Source of the DNA: Pseudomonadota bacterium
Lineage (GTDB): Bacteria > Pseudomonadota > Gammaproteobacteria > Acidiferrobacterales > Acidiferrobacteraceae
Direction: 5' to 3'
Length of the DNA stretch: 64,000 nt
Assembly (NCBI GenBank): GCA_021794595.1
Contig: JAJYQN010000128.1
Coordinates: 62,001-126,000 of the forward strand
Position numbers and translations under genes: made by a program. The notes beneath the pieces are model-generated. The model saw only the letters and a list, made by a program, of their open reading frames with translations. It did not search any database and was not told where the DNA came from. Positions 45,210 through 52,687 of this stretch are shown here, one piece after another. Each line of letters begins with the position of its first letter. Within the stretch, counting starts at the first letter, position 1.

Positions 45210-47174
45210 ATGGCACAGAAGAAGAGGCTGCCGTTGTGGGCAAAGGTCACGAGTGGTGTGGTTCTGCTGGTCGTCATTACGCTGGCGATTCTCGTGGCCC
45301 TCGCCCCGTCTCTCCTTAAGACCGCGATCGAACACGAGGGGAGGGTGAAGCTCCATCGCCGGGTCGTGATCCACGGACCCGTTACTATCGATTGGTCGAC
45401 TGCCCCAAGGATTACCGTAAACTCCCTGACTATTGCCAATCCCCGCTGGGCCCCCGGCCGCATGGTGAGCGTAAAGCAGTTGCGTCTGCGCGTGGCCCTG
45501 TGGCCCTTGCTTCATGGCCGTCTCGTCTTGCCCGAGCTTATCCTTCGCCGGCCGCGCGTCCACCTCGATAAGCCTTCGCCCACGCGCGCCAATTGGGTCT
45601 TCACCCCCCACACCAAGGCCCATAAAACATCGACTGCGTTCCCACAGATCGGGCGTCTTGTCATCACCCATGGCCTAGTCACGGTGAACGATACGCAAGC
45701 CCACACCCAATTGGTCCTGACGGTGCGCGGTCGCACGCCCTCGACTCATCTCCTCCTGGCGGGCCACGGCCGTTATAAGGGCTCGCCGTTTACCCTGACA
45801 GGCGCCCTGGGATCGCCTACGATCGCGACCAAGCCGTATGCCCCCTACCCAGTCTTGGTCGAGATCCGCATCGGGCGCTTCTTTGCGCGCATCGACGGCG
45901 CCTTGACCGGGCCGCTCGCGCTTAAACGGGTCAATCTTCATGTGTTGCTGGTGGGTTCAGGCCTTGGGCGCGTCAATAAGGCCGTGAACCTCCCGTTGCC
46001 GGAGACCGGGCCATTTAGGATTTCGGGACAGCTGACATATGCCCATAAGACTTGGACATTGGCCCGTTTCCGGGGCCTTGTCGGCAAGAGCGATCTTGAG
46101 GGCACGATCAGTGTGCGCCCCGGCCACCCCATGGACCTTCATGCGGTACTGATCTCGCACCGTCTCAATTTCAAGGATCTCGCCGGCTTTGTGAAGGCCA
46201 AGCCGAAGACGGTCCATGGCCACGTGCGGGTCGTGGCCCACGCCCAAAGCGCCAAGAAGGCCCTACCCGCGAAGCCTTATAAGCGCAGCCACCTTCTCAA
46301 GCTCAATGCCGATGTCGTTTACCACGCTGAGCATGTGTACGCCTCGCACATGCGCATCCAGGATTTGGCCACCCACCTCGTACTGCAAAATGGCGTGGTC
46401 CATCTAGACCCCCTGAATTTCGGGATGGCCGACGGCCTCGTTCATGCCGATCTCACCATGAACGCCTCCCGCCCCCTCTACGAGACCGAGCTGCGTGCCA
46501 TTGCCCGCGGCCTGCGCCTGCGTCTTTTGTTTCCGAAGATCAAGTTTAAAAGCGCCGGCACCGGTCGCATCGGGGGGCGCCTTGCGCTGGCCGCGCCCGG
46601 AAATTCCATCGCCGCCATGGCCGCCCACGCCACCGGTCATCTCGGTCTTGCCCTTGCGCAGGGCAGCGTGAACAACCTCTATGTGGCGCTCGCCCAAATC
46701 CACGTCGGCAATGCGGCCTTGGACTGGCTATCCGGCATGAAACAGGAGCGCATTCCGTGCGCCGTGGCCCGCTTTGGGATGCGCAACGGGCTCGTGAAGA
46801 CCCGCACCTTCCTGGTCGATACGCCGGCGGCGAACATTCTCGGAAAGGGCACCATCAACATGAGAAGCCAGACCTTGCACCTCACCATTTACACAAAGCC
46901 CAAACACGTAAGCCTTATCAGTGCCCGTGGGCCCTTGAAGGTCGGCGGAACGTTCAAGAAGCCGACCTTCAGCGTAGACCGAACCGCCTTGATCGAGCGG
47001 GCCGGGGTGGCGGTGGCCCTCGGGGCGCTCTTGACTCCGGCTGCGGCGCTTTTGCCTTTGATCGACACCGCGCCGGGTCACAAGGTCGACTGCCCGGCGC
47101 TTTTGCAGAAGGCCGGCCCCAAGGCGCGAGCCGAGGCTTTGAAGGCTATCGCCAAACGCACCAAGTCCCATTGA
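45210..47174 (+). CDS. AsmA-family protein
   Basis: 654 residues. N-terminal membrane anchor (VTSGVVLLVVITLAILVALA) followed by a long beta-rich periplasmic region with the AsmA opening, VVIHGPVTIDWSTAPRITV and VKQLRLRVALWPLLHGRLVL, and the C-terminal AsmA-2 domain (VNNLYVALAQI, GTINMRSQTLHLTIY). AsmA-like proteins are bridge-like and take part in phospholipid transport to, or assembly of, the outer membrane. The central region is unusually His- and Lys-rich. It is alone; the next gene is convergent. Confidence 0.88.
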   Translation: MAQKKRLPLWAKVTSGVVLLVVITLAILVALAPSLLKTAIEHEGRVKLHRRVVIHGPVTIDWSTAPRITVNSLTIANPRWAPGRMVSVKQLRLRVALWPLLHGRLVLPELILRRPRVHLDKPSPTRANWVFTPHTKAHKTSTAFPQIGRLVITHGLVTVNDTQAHTQLVLTVRGRTPSTHLLLAGHGRYKGSPFTLTGALGSPTIATKPYAPYPVLVEIRIGRFFARIDGALTGPLALKRVNLHVLLVGSGLGRVNKAVNLPLPETGPFRISGQLTYAHKTWTLARFRGLVGKSDLEGTISVRPGHPMDLHAVLISHRLNFKDLAGFVKAKPKTVHGHVRVVAHAQSAKKALPAKPYKRSHLLKLNADVVYHAEHVYASHMRIQDLATHLVLQNGVVHLDPLNFGMADGLVHADLTMNASRPLYETELRAIARGLRLRLLFPKIKFKSAGTGRIGGRLALAAPGNSIAAMAAHATGHLGLALAQGSVNNLYVALAQIHVGNAALDWLSGMKQERIPCAVARFGMRNGLVKTRTFLVDTPAANILGKGTINMRSQTLHLTIYTKPKHVSLISARGPLKVGGTFKKPTFSVDRTALIERAGVAVALGALLTPAAALLPLIDTAPGHKVDCPALLQKAGPKARAEALKAIAKRTKSH

Positions 47175-47211
47175 GCTCTCGACGGCGCGCACGGACATCT
47201 CCGGTCGCGAC

Positions 47212-47913
47212 TTAGGCCTTCACGCCCTCGACGATCAAAAAATCCGAGCGCTCGATGGCCTCGATACCGGCGATGCGGCTGACCAAAAACGGCTCGCGCT
47301 CCACCTCGGTAAATCCATTCTGTTCCATCAGGTCCACGAGTTGAACCTCATCGTACTGCCATTTATGGAAATGACCGAATGACATGATCAGGTTTCTTGC
47401 TGTACAGATGTCGTCGAAATACATCTGCACGTGGCGGCGCAGGCGCTCGGGACGGCGCCTCGGACGCGCGGTCGCATGCTCTTCCGCGAATATCTCGAGA
47501 TAGCGTCGCCAAAACTCCACGCCGTCCGGAACGCAGAGACGCAAGACACCGCCTTTGGCCAGCACCCGATAACACTCGCTCGTAAGCCGTTCGGCGTCTG
47601 CGTATCTCAGGTGTTCCCAGACCTCGCCTGCGTATATGGCGGCGATCGAGCCACTGGCCCAGGGCAAGGGTTTTAGGAGGTTGTGGTAAACAATGGAGGG
47701 TTTGAAGGCGGTCGGCGCGATAAGGCCCAGACGAACGAGCAGCCGATCGAGCGGCGAGGCCTGTGCCACGAGCCAGGCCCTGTGACTGCCGTCCACGTTG
47801 ATCCAGTCGTCCTTCATGACCGGGCCGCAACCCAAGTTGACTCTGGGCCCGGAAGGCCCGGCCCGATGCTGTACTGCGCCTTCGCTTGTGACGCGATCCG
47901 CAAGTTCTGGCAT
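47212..47913 (-). CDS. Class I SAM-dependent methyltransferase
   Basis: 233 residues. Opening SAM motif VNLGCGPVMKDDWINVDG (near 25-42), then LPWASGSIAAIYAGEVWEHL and VLAKGGVLRLCVPDG, the pattern of methyltransferases in sugar, polysaccharide or lipid modification clusters. Substrate unknown and no cluster is visible here. ATG 47913 with GGAGGTCGT upstream. Confidence 0.85.
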   Translation of the reverse strand: MPELADRVTSEGAVQHRAGPSGPRVNLGCGPVMKDDWINVDGSHRAWLVAQASPLDRLLVRLGLIAPTAFKPSIVYHNLLKPLPWASGSIAAIYAGEVWEHLRYADAERLTSECYRVLAKGGVLRLCVPDGVEFWRRYLEIFAEEHATARPRRRPERLRRHVQMYFDDICTARNLIMSFGHFHKWQYDEVQLVDLMEQNGFTEVEREPFLVSRIAGIEAIERSDFLIVEGVKA

Positions 47914-48104
47914 ACGACCTCCGTGTCGATAAAAGGTATTGGTGTCCGCTACGTGTTTATCCTCACCCCCACCGTGCCAGCCTCTTATGGTGCGCCAAGC
48001 GAACTACGCGGTCTATGGTCCCTGCGGGGGATAGAGGCGGCCCTGAGCAATAGGAGGCCTTAGGTGCGCGGCGGTGCTGACGGGACGGCTCTGCCCCCGC
48101 TTAT

Positions 48105-48130
48105 CTGGATCTCGGGCCTGGATCTCGGGT
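48105..48130. repeat. Short direct repeat CTGGATCTCGGG x2
   Basis: Two adjacent 13-bp units (48105-48117 and 48118-48130) differing in the last base, just past the 3' end of the sulfur operon. Probably replication slippage. Confidence 0.5.
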
Positions 48131-48159
48131 GCGACGGGCATGCCTCGGAGGAGAGCAGC

Positions 48160-49350
48160 CTACGCGCCTTTGTTTGGGTCTACGGCCTCGTGGCGCGGGG
48201 CGAGTGAGGCGCTCACGAGGCGCAGAATCATCGCTGCTTGGCGGGCGCCGTCTTGCACCACGGGGTCTGTGAGGAGTTTATAGAGCCCCTTGACCCCGCC
48301 CTCCGAGGATGGCTGGTCGGCGCTCGCGGTTCTCATGGCGGCCCATAGGGCCCCGATTCGTTGCCAGCCGGGCCCGTTTTCGGAAGGGGCTGCGATCCTG
48401 CCTACCGTTTCCTGCAAGGCCGCGCTTCCGCCGGCGGCCCGCCACACCTCGGTCAATGTTACAAGCCCGCCGCCGACGTCGCGCAGGACCGGGAAAAGCC
48501 CCATGCGCCGCCAAGCGAGCAAGAGCTCCACGATATCGCCCGCAAGTCCCCCGAGGTCTTGGTCCGTGAATGTCTGACTCGCGGCGACCCAGGCGCCCAC
48601 CGCCGCCTGTCCCGCCGGGCCCGCGAGAAAGGCCTCGGTGTGCCGGATCCATGCGGCGAGCTTGTGGGCCAAGGCGAGATCCTCGCGCACCGTATCAACG
48701 AGTGGACCCAAGGCCGCCACAAGCCCGGGACTGGTTGCGCTGATATGCCGGAGGCTTGCCGCAAGAGAGGGCAGATTGTCCGCCAAAAACCGTAAGGAAC
48801 CGCTTTCTGACAGGGCCTTTAAGGTCTGCGCGAGCTCTTGCCCGAGGGTCGCGAGATCCAGGCCTTCCGTGGCCGTCGTCGCGGTCACCCAGGCCTCGGA
48901 AAGCGCTTGGCCGACAGGGCCGGCCAAGAGCTCCTCGAGGGCGTGCAGTCGTGCGGCAAAACCCCGCAATACCTGGACGTCCCGCCCCAGGCCTTCGGCG
49001 CTTACCACCGCCTTTTGGATTGCGGCGGCGTCGAAAGGGACGGCATCTAAGGTGTTTTTCAGGGTGCGTGCGTTGTCGGCAATGGCGGCCCACAGGCCGG
49101 CATCGGACAGTGCCTCGAGCGCGCGTGAGACATCCTGGCCCAAGGTCTTCCCATCCTGTCCCTGCACGACGGCCGCGGCCTTCAGGACCCAGTCGCTGGC
49201 CGCCTGGCCCAAGGGTCCTTTTCCGGCCTCTTCCAGGACCATGATTCGGTCGGCAAGACGCGCTAAGGCCTGCCACTGAGCCGGGGTGAGGGGAGTGTGC
49301 GGCACCGACCCGACGCCGTGTGCGCCCCCCGTGGGGAGTGGTCCGCTCAT
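48160..49350 (-). CDS. DUF1641 protein with three internal repeats, SQR partner
   Basis: 396 residues, helical and Ala/Leu-rich. Three copies of a unit of about 73 residues start near 29, 131 and 231 (period about 100), each with GPxGQAxxxWV followed by LGQxxxxxLxAL and a hydrophobic helix. The C-terminus, GGVKGLYKLLTDPVVQDGARQ, is the DUF1641 signature. DUF1641 genes are often next to sulfide:quinone oxidoreductases or formate dehydrogenase-like genes, and the product is thought to be an accessory or anchoring subunit; no cofactor motif is visible. Its start is 3 nt after the SQR stop. Third gene of the SOR operon. Confidence 0.72.
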   Translation of the reverse strand: MSGPLPTGGAHGVGSVPHTPLTPAQWQALARLADRIMVLEEAGKGPLGQAASDWVLKAAAVVQGQDGKTLGQDVSRALEALSDAGLWAAIADNARTLKNTLDAVPFDAAAIQKAVVSAEGLGRDVQVLRGFAARLHALEELLAGPVGQALSEAWVTATTATEGLDLATLGQELAQTLKALSESGSLRFLADNLPSLAASLRHISATSPGLVAALGPLVDTVREDLALAHKLAAWIRHTEAFLAGPAGQAAVGAWVAASQTFTDQDLGGLAGDIVELLLAWRRMGLFPVLRDVGGGLVTLTEVWRAAGGSAALQETVGRIAAPSENGPGWQRIGALWAAMRTASADQPSSEGGVKGLYKLLTDPVVQDGARQAAMILRLVSASLAPRHEAVDPNKGA

Positions 49351-49353
49351 GAT

Positions 49354-50634
49354 TTAGGCGGCAAAGAGCCGCTCCGCCAAGAACTGGGCCGCGTCCAGGC
49401 CCCAGGGGGGAATCTTGCCTTGGGTGCGAAAGAAGAGGTCCTTGTACTGCATCTTAAGTAGGTAGGGTACGCGGCCCATTTTCAGGATCTGGGTGTCGCC
49501 GCCGAACCAGGAATTCGAACGAATGTAAAAGGCCTGTTTATCGCCCATGTCGCCTATGCAGTAGACCAGGGGTTTTAAGGGCTCGCCGGCGAACTCGGCG
49601 CTGACCCGTCCGAGATCCCGGGCGATTTGCCTTCCGACGATCTCGCTCTCTTGGTGCCCTATCGCCCCTAATTTTGGGACCGTCACCGCAGCCGCGTCAC
49701 CGCAGGCCAGCACCTCCGGATACTTGGGGTTGCGCATCAGCATATCGGTCACCACGAAGCCTTCTTCATCGCAAAGCGGGAGCCCTTTCATAAAGGCGTG
49801 CGGCACCCAGTCCGGAAGTAGGATCTTGAGCTCGGCCCAGAGCCCCTCACCGTTCGCAAAGCTCACGCCCTCGGCCGTGACCTCGGTGATATCGCCCACA
49901 TTATTACGATAGTGAAAGCCCATCTTGCTGGCGATCCCGAGCAAGGCGTTAACGACCTCCTCACCGGCGTCTTCTGCGATAAGGCGCCCAGGGGTGAATA
50001 CCGTGATCTTGTCGGGGCCGCCAAAGCCGTGATTTTTGAGCCAAGTCGCCATCGACATCATGATCTCAACCGGTGGTCCTTCGCAGGCGGCATCGGCCAT
50101 CGGAACGAGGTCCTTGACGGCCGTTCCCTGGTGGAAGCGGGCCGAGCCCACGGCGATGGGTCCGCCTTTATAACCGCCGTCGAACAAGGCCCGCCGGAGC
50201 TTGTTCGCATAATACGTGTCGGAGACCGCGTGCCCGTGTTCGGCAAAGCCCGCGATGCGGTCGTAGGCGAGGCGACAACCGAAGGCGACGACCAAATAAT
50301 CGTAGGTCATCGTCTCATATGCCGATCCCTCGCGTTCCTTGGGTGTAAATTCGACCGCCCGCGTATCGGGATTGATGCCGCGCACCTCGCCTTGGATAAA
50401 GTCCACGCGCGCCTCTTGCCAGGCCTTGTAGGTATCCATTCTGAGGCTCGCCGCCGGATCGCGGTTCTCGAAGACCTCTCCGGGGATATTCGGGATGAAT
50501 AAAAGATAAGGGTTGCGGTCTATGACCGTGATTTCGACCGCGTCGCCGGCGTATTCCCGGATTTTCTGGGCACTGGCGAGTCCCGCAAAGTTTCCGCCCA
50601 AGACCACCACTCTCGGTTTGCCGTTTGTCATCAT
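49354..50634 (-). CDS. sqr: Sulfide:quinone oxidoreductase
   Basis: 426-residue flavoprotein of the two-dinucleotide-binding-domain family. FAD motif VVVLGGNFAGLAS (9-21), VIDRNPYLLFIPNIPGEVF and the second FAD contact EVLACGDAAAV. Cysteines suited to the sulfide-oxidising redox centre are Cys184 (ADAACEGPP, matching the conserved mid-sequence active-site cysteine) and Cys359 (PLVYCIGDMGDKQ); Cys120, 288 and 311 are also present. It oxidises sulfide to sulfur or polysulfide at the cytoplasmic membrane and reduces quinone. 9 nt downstream of SOR, which produces sulfide. Distant family members are NADH dehydrogenases, but the context favours SQR. Confidence 0.85.
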   Translation of the reverse strand: MMTNGKPRVVVLGGNFAGLASAQKIREYAGDAVEITVIDRNPYLLFIPNIPGEVFENRDPAASLRMDTYKAWQEARVDFIQGEVRGINPDTRAVEFTPKEREGSAYETMTYDYLVVAFGCRLAYDRIAGFAEHGHAVSDTYYANKLRRALFDGGYKGGPIAVGSARFHQGTAVKDLVPMADAACEGPPVEIMMSMATWLKNHGFGGPDKITVFTPGRLIAEDAGEEVVNALLGIASKMGFHYRNNVGDITEVTAEGVSFANGEGLWAELKILLPDWVPHAFMKGLPLCDEEGFVVTDMLMRNPKYPEVLACGDAAAVTVPKLGAIGHQESEIVGRQIARDLGRVSAEFAGEPLKPLVYCIGDMGDKQAFYIRSNSWFGGDTQILKMGRVPYLLKMQYKDLFFRTQGKIPPWGLDAAQFLAERLFAA

Positions 50635-50643
50635 GAACGCCTC

Positions 50644-51615
50644 CTAGCGGACGAGATGATCCCGCCACGTGCCTTCCTCCATCATGGAGGCGAACAGCAT
50701 GTAGTAGGGACCGCGGTTGATGTGTGCTAGCACGCCTTGATCGTGGATCTTTCGCGCCTCGTAATTGACGAGTACCTTGCCTAGACCCTGGTGCGCCAAC
50801 TCCGGAGCCTCCCACTCCATATGGACAAAGTATTGCGCCGGGGTCGCGGCCGGAATTGGCGGGTGGTCGAGAGGCTTATCACCATAGTTCGTTCCGTACT
50901 TCGGCGGGTTGGCCCCAAGCGTTGCCTTGGTCATTCCCTGCGGGTCCAATTGAAACGACCCGATCGCCGACACCCCGATTTGCTTTAAAAGCATCCACCC
51001 CAACATGCCGGGCGCATGCGCCATGAGCCACGTCATGGTGTCTTTGACCCCCTGCTCGAAATCCGTCTCATGACCGTGCATGACGCTGTGATCACCAAGC
51101 GCTATGGTGCGGTTGGGCAAGGCGAGTTTTGGCACCGATTGTTGGGCGCCGGCGCGCTCCATCATGATCTGCGGGACATCCGTCATGCCAATCGATGGCG
51201 GCAGGTCGGAGGCCCGTATCTCGTAGAGCGGCTCCCAGGGCCCCTCGACCACCATGGCCAAGCAGTGCGAGCACAATTCGTAGATCGTGTCGAACTGCAG
51301 GTAGTGCATCTCTTCGTGGGATTTGGCGTCTTTCCAGACGGTGTATTGAAACATGCCGATCGGGTTCAGGGTCGCGCGCATGTCCAGGGCGCCACCCCCA
51401 TAACGCCCGGCCATCGGATGAATGCCGGTCTGAAGGAGTTGGTCGAACCCAAGAAAACCCGGATGGGTGGCGGTCGTGATACAGACCTTGGGCCCAACCT
51501 TGTGCATGGCCTCATAGCTTTCCGGACGATTGGCGATGCGTGCCATGTTGATCGCTATGATGGGGTTTGTGCCGTTCCCCTGGGCGGGGCCGCGAGGGGG
51601 TGGGCTATCGACCAT
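50644..51615 (-). CDS. sor: Sulfur oxygenase reductase
   Basis: 323 residues. Cytoplasmic non-haem iron enzyme that disproportionates elemental sulfur with oxygen to sulfite, thiosulfate and sulfide without external cofactors, as a hollow 24-mer. All six well-studied residues of the Acidianus enzyme are conserved with a constant offset of 14: Cys45 (VGPKVCITT), His100 and His104 (HEEMH), Cys115 and Cys118 (CSHC) and Glu128 (GPWEPLYEI). The extra 14 residues are a Pro/Gly-rich N-terminal extension. GGAGGATG precedes ATG 51615, and a TTAAGG/TAGGAT pair about 45 nt upstream on this strand is a weak promoter candidate. First gene of the operon with sqr and DUF1641. Confidence 0.95.
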   Translation of the reverse strand: MVDSPPPRGPAQGNGTNPIIAINMARIANRPESYEAMHKVGPKVCITTATHPGFLGFDQLLQTGIHPMAGRYGGGALDMRATLNPIGMFQYTVWKDAKSHEEMHYLQFDTIYELCSHCLAMVVEGPWEPLYEIRASDLPPSIGMTDVPQIMMERAGAQQSVPKLALPNRTIALGDHSVMHGHETDFEQGVKDTMTWLMAHAPGMLGWMLLKQIGVSAIGSFQLDPQGMTKATLGANPPKYGTNYGDKPLDHPPIPAATPAQYFVHMEWEAPELAHQGLGKVLVNYEARKIHDQGVLAHINRGPYYMLFASMMEEGTWRDHLVR

Positions 51616-51760
51616 GGCATCCTCCGTGGCTAAAGGTCTTATCCTAACGCGGCCCGGCCTCTCCTTAATCCGACCTAGGCCGGTGCCGGTCGCCGGGTTT
51701 TACGAGCCCGGAATTTGCCTCGCTTTTGGCCTACACTGAAAACAGGCGGTTTACGCCGGG

Positions 51761-52606
51761 ATGTGTCGCATGGCGATTCGCCGTTGGTTTGCCCTTAAGG
51801 CCATAGCTTGGCTCACGACCGAACGGCCAAGCAGTCCCATGCTCGAATCGCTTGCCGACCACGAGGCCTTGATGCGCATGGTTCGTCCGGGCGATGTCGT
51901 GCTGATGGAGGGCATGACGCGCGTGGGGGCCATGATCAAGACCATAGGCCAAAGCACATGGTCGCATGCGGCCTTGTGCGTGGGCCGCGGGGACGAGCTA
52001 TCGGACCTTGGTCACGACGACCTTTTGCCGGCCGCCGTTGGCCCCTGGCCGCAAGGACCGCTATTGTTGGAGGTCCTATTGGGTCAAGGTGCGGTACTCA
52101 AACCCTTGCGGGATTATGGGCACACGCATCTGCGCCTTTGTCGCCCACGCGGGCTCGCGCCCGCCGATCGGGCCGCCGTCGTGCGCTATGCCCTGGCGCG
52201 CATAGGCTATGGTTATGACCTACGCCAGCTGCTCGACCTCGCGCGCCTGACCTTGCCCTGGCACTTTGTTCCCCGACGTTTCCGCTCCGGCCTTTTTGCG
52301 CGCAGCGAAGGGCCCCATACCCGCACCGTTTGTTCGGCTTTGATCGCCGAGGCCTTTCAGTCGGTGGGCTTTCCGATTCTCCCGATGCTCGTTCGGCATG
52401 GCCACACGACCTTGTGGTATCGTCGCGACAGTCGTTTTTCACTTCCGAAGGATTTCGATATTTCGCCCTTTTTCGATATCATCAAAGTGACGCCCTTGGC
52501 CTACCATCACTACCGGTCGGTCGTGTGGGAGACCGAGGACGCGCCGTCCTCGGTCGAGGTGCCGAGGACGGCGGACCCTATCATCCCGGACCGCGGCTCG
52601 GGCTAG
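51761..52606 (+). CDS. YiiX-like permuted NlpC/P60 (papain-fold) hydrolase
   Basis: 281 residues. The circularly permuted papain-like family has its histidine before its cysteine: WSHAALCVG (His near 69) and TVCSALIAEAFQSVG (Cys near 190) fit. Members act as amidases, acyl hydrolases or lipid-modifying enzymes. No signal peptide is obvious, though the first helix (WFALKAIAWLT) is amphipathic. ATG 51761; ATG 51770 is an alternative. It is upstream of the beta-oxidation operon, separated by an inverted repeat and a promoter. A role in releasing fatty acids is possible but unproven. Confidence 0.78.
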   Translation: MCRMAIRRWFALKAIAWLTTERPSSPMLESLADHEALMRMVRPGDVVLMEGMTRVGAMIKTIGQSTWSHAALCVGRGDELSDLGHDDLLPAAVGPWPQGPLLLEVLLGQGAVLKPLRDYGHTHLRLCRPRGLAPADRAAVVRYALARIGYGYDLRQLLDLARLTLPWHFVPRRFRSGLFARSEGPHTRTVCSALIAEAFQSVGFPILPMLVRHGHTTLWYRRDSRFSLPKDFDISPFFDIIKVTPLAYHHYRSVVWETEDAPSSVEVPRTADPIIPDRGSG

Positions 52607-52613
52607 CGTCCTT

Positions 52614-52643
52614 GTAACGAGACACCAAGGGATCTCTCGTTAC
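52614..52643. promoter_or_regulatory. Perfect 9-bp inverted repeat overlapping the beta-oxidation promoter
   Basis: GTAACGAGA (52614-52622) and TCTCGTTAC (52635-52643) with a 12-bp spacer. The right arm covers the candidate minus-35. Two readings: an operator for a TetR-type fatty-acid regulator, or a terminator stem for the preceding gene (8 bp after its stop, but without a T-tract). Confidence 0.55.
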
Positions 52644-52668
52644 GCACGTCCCGCCACCCGTCTATACT
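52640..52668 (+). promoter_or_regulatory. Promoter of the beta-oxidation operon
   Basis: TTACGC at 52640-52645, 17-bp spacer, TATACT at 52663-52668. The leader would be about 13 nt; GAGGG lies 7 nt before ATG 52688. Confidence 0.5.
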
Positions 52669-52687
52669 CCGCTATGAGGGCAAGAGC

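Noticed and set aside
48105-48130. Tandem 13-bp repeat as a regulatory iteron
   Set aside because: Only two copies, at the 3' side of an operon; slippage is simpler.
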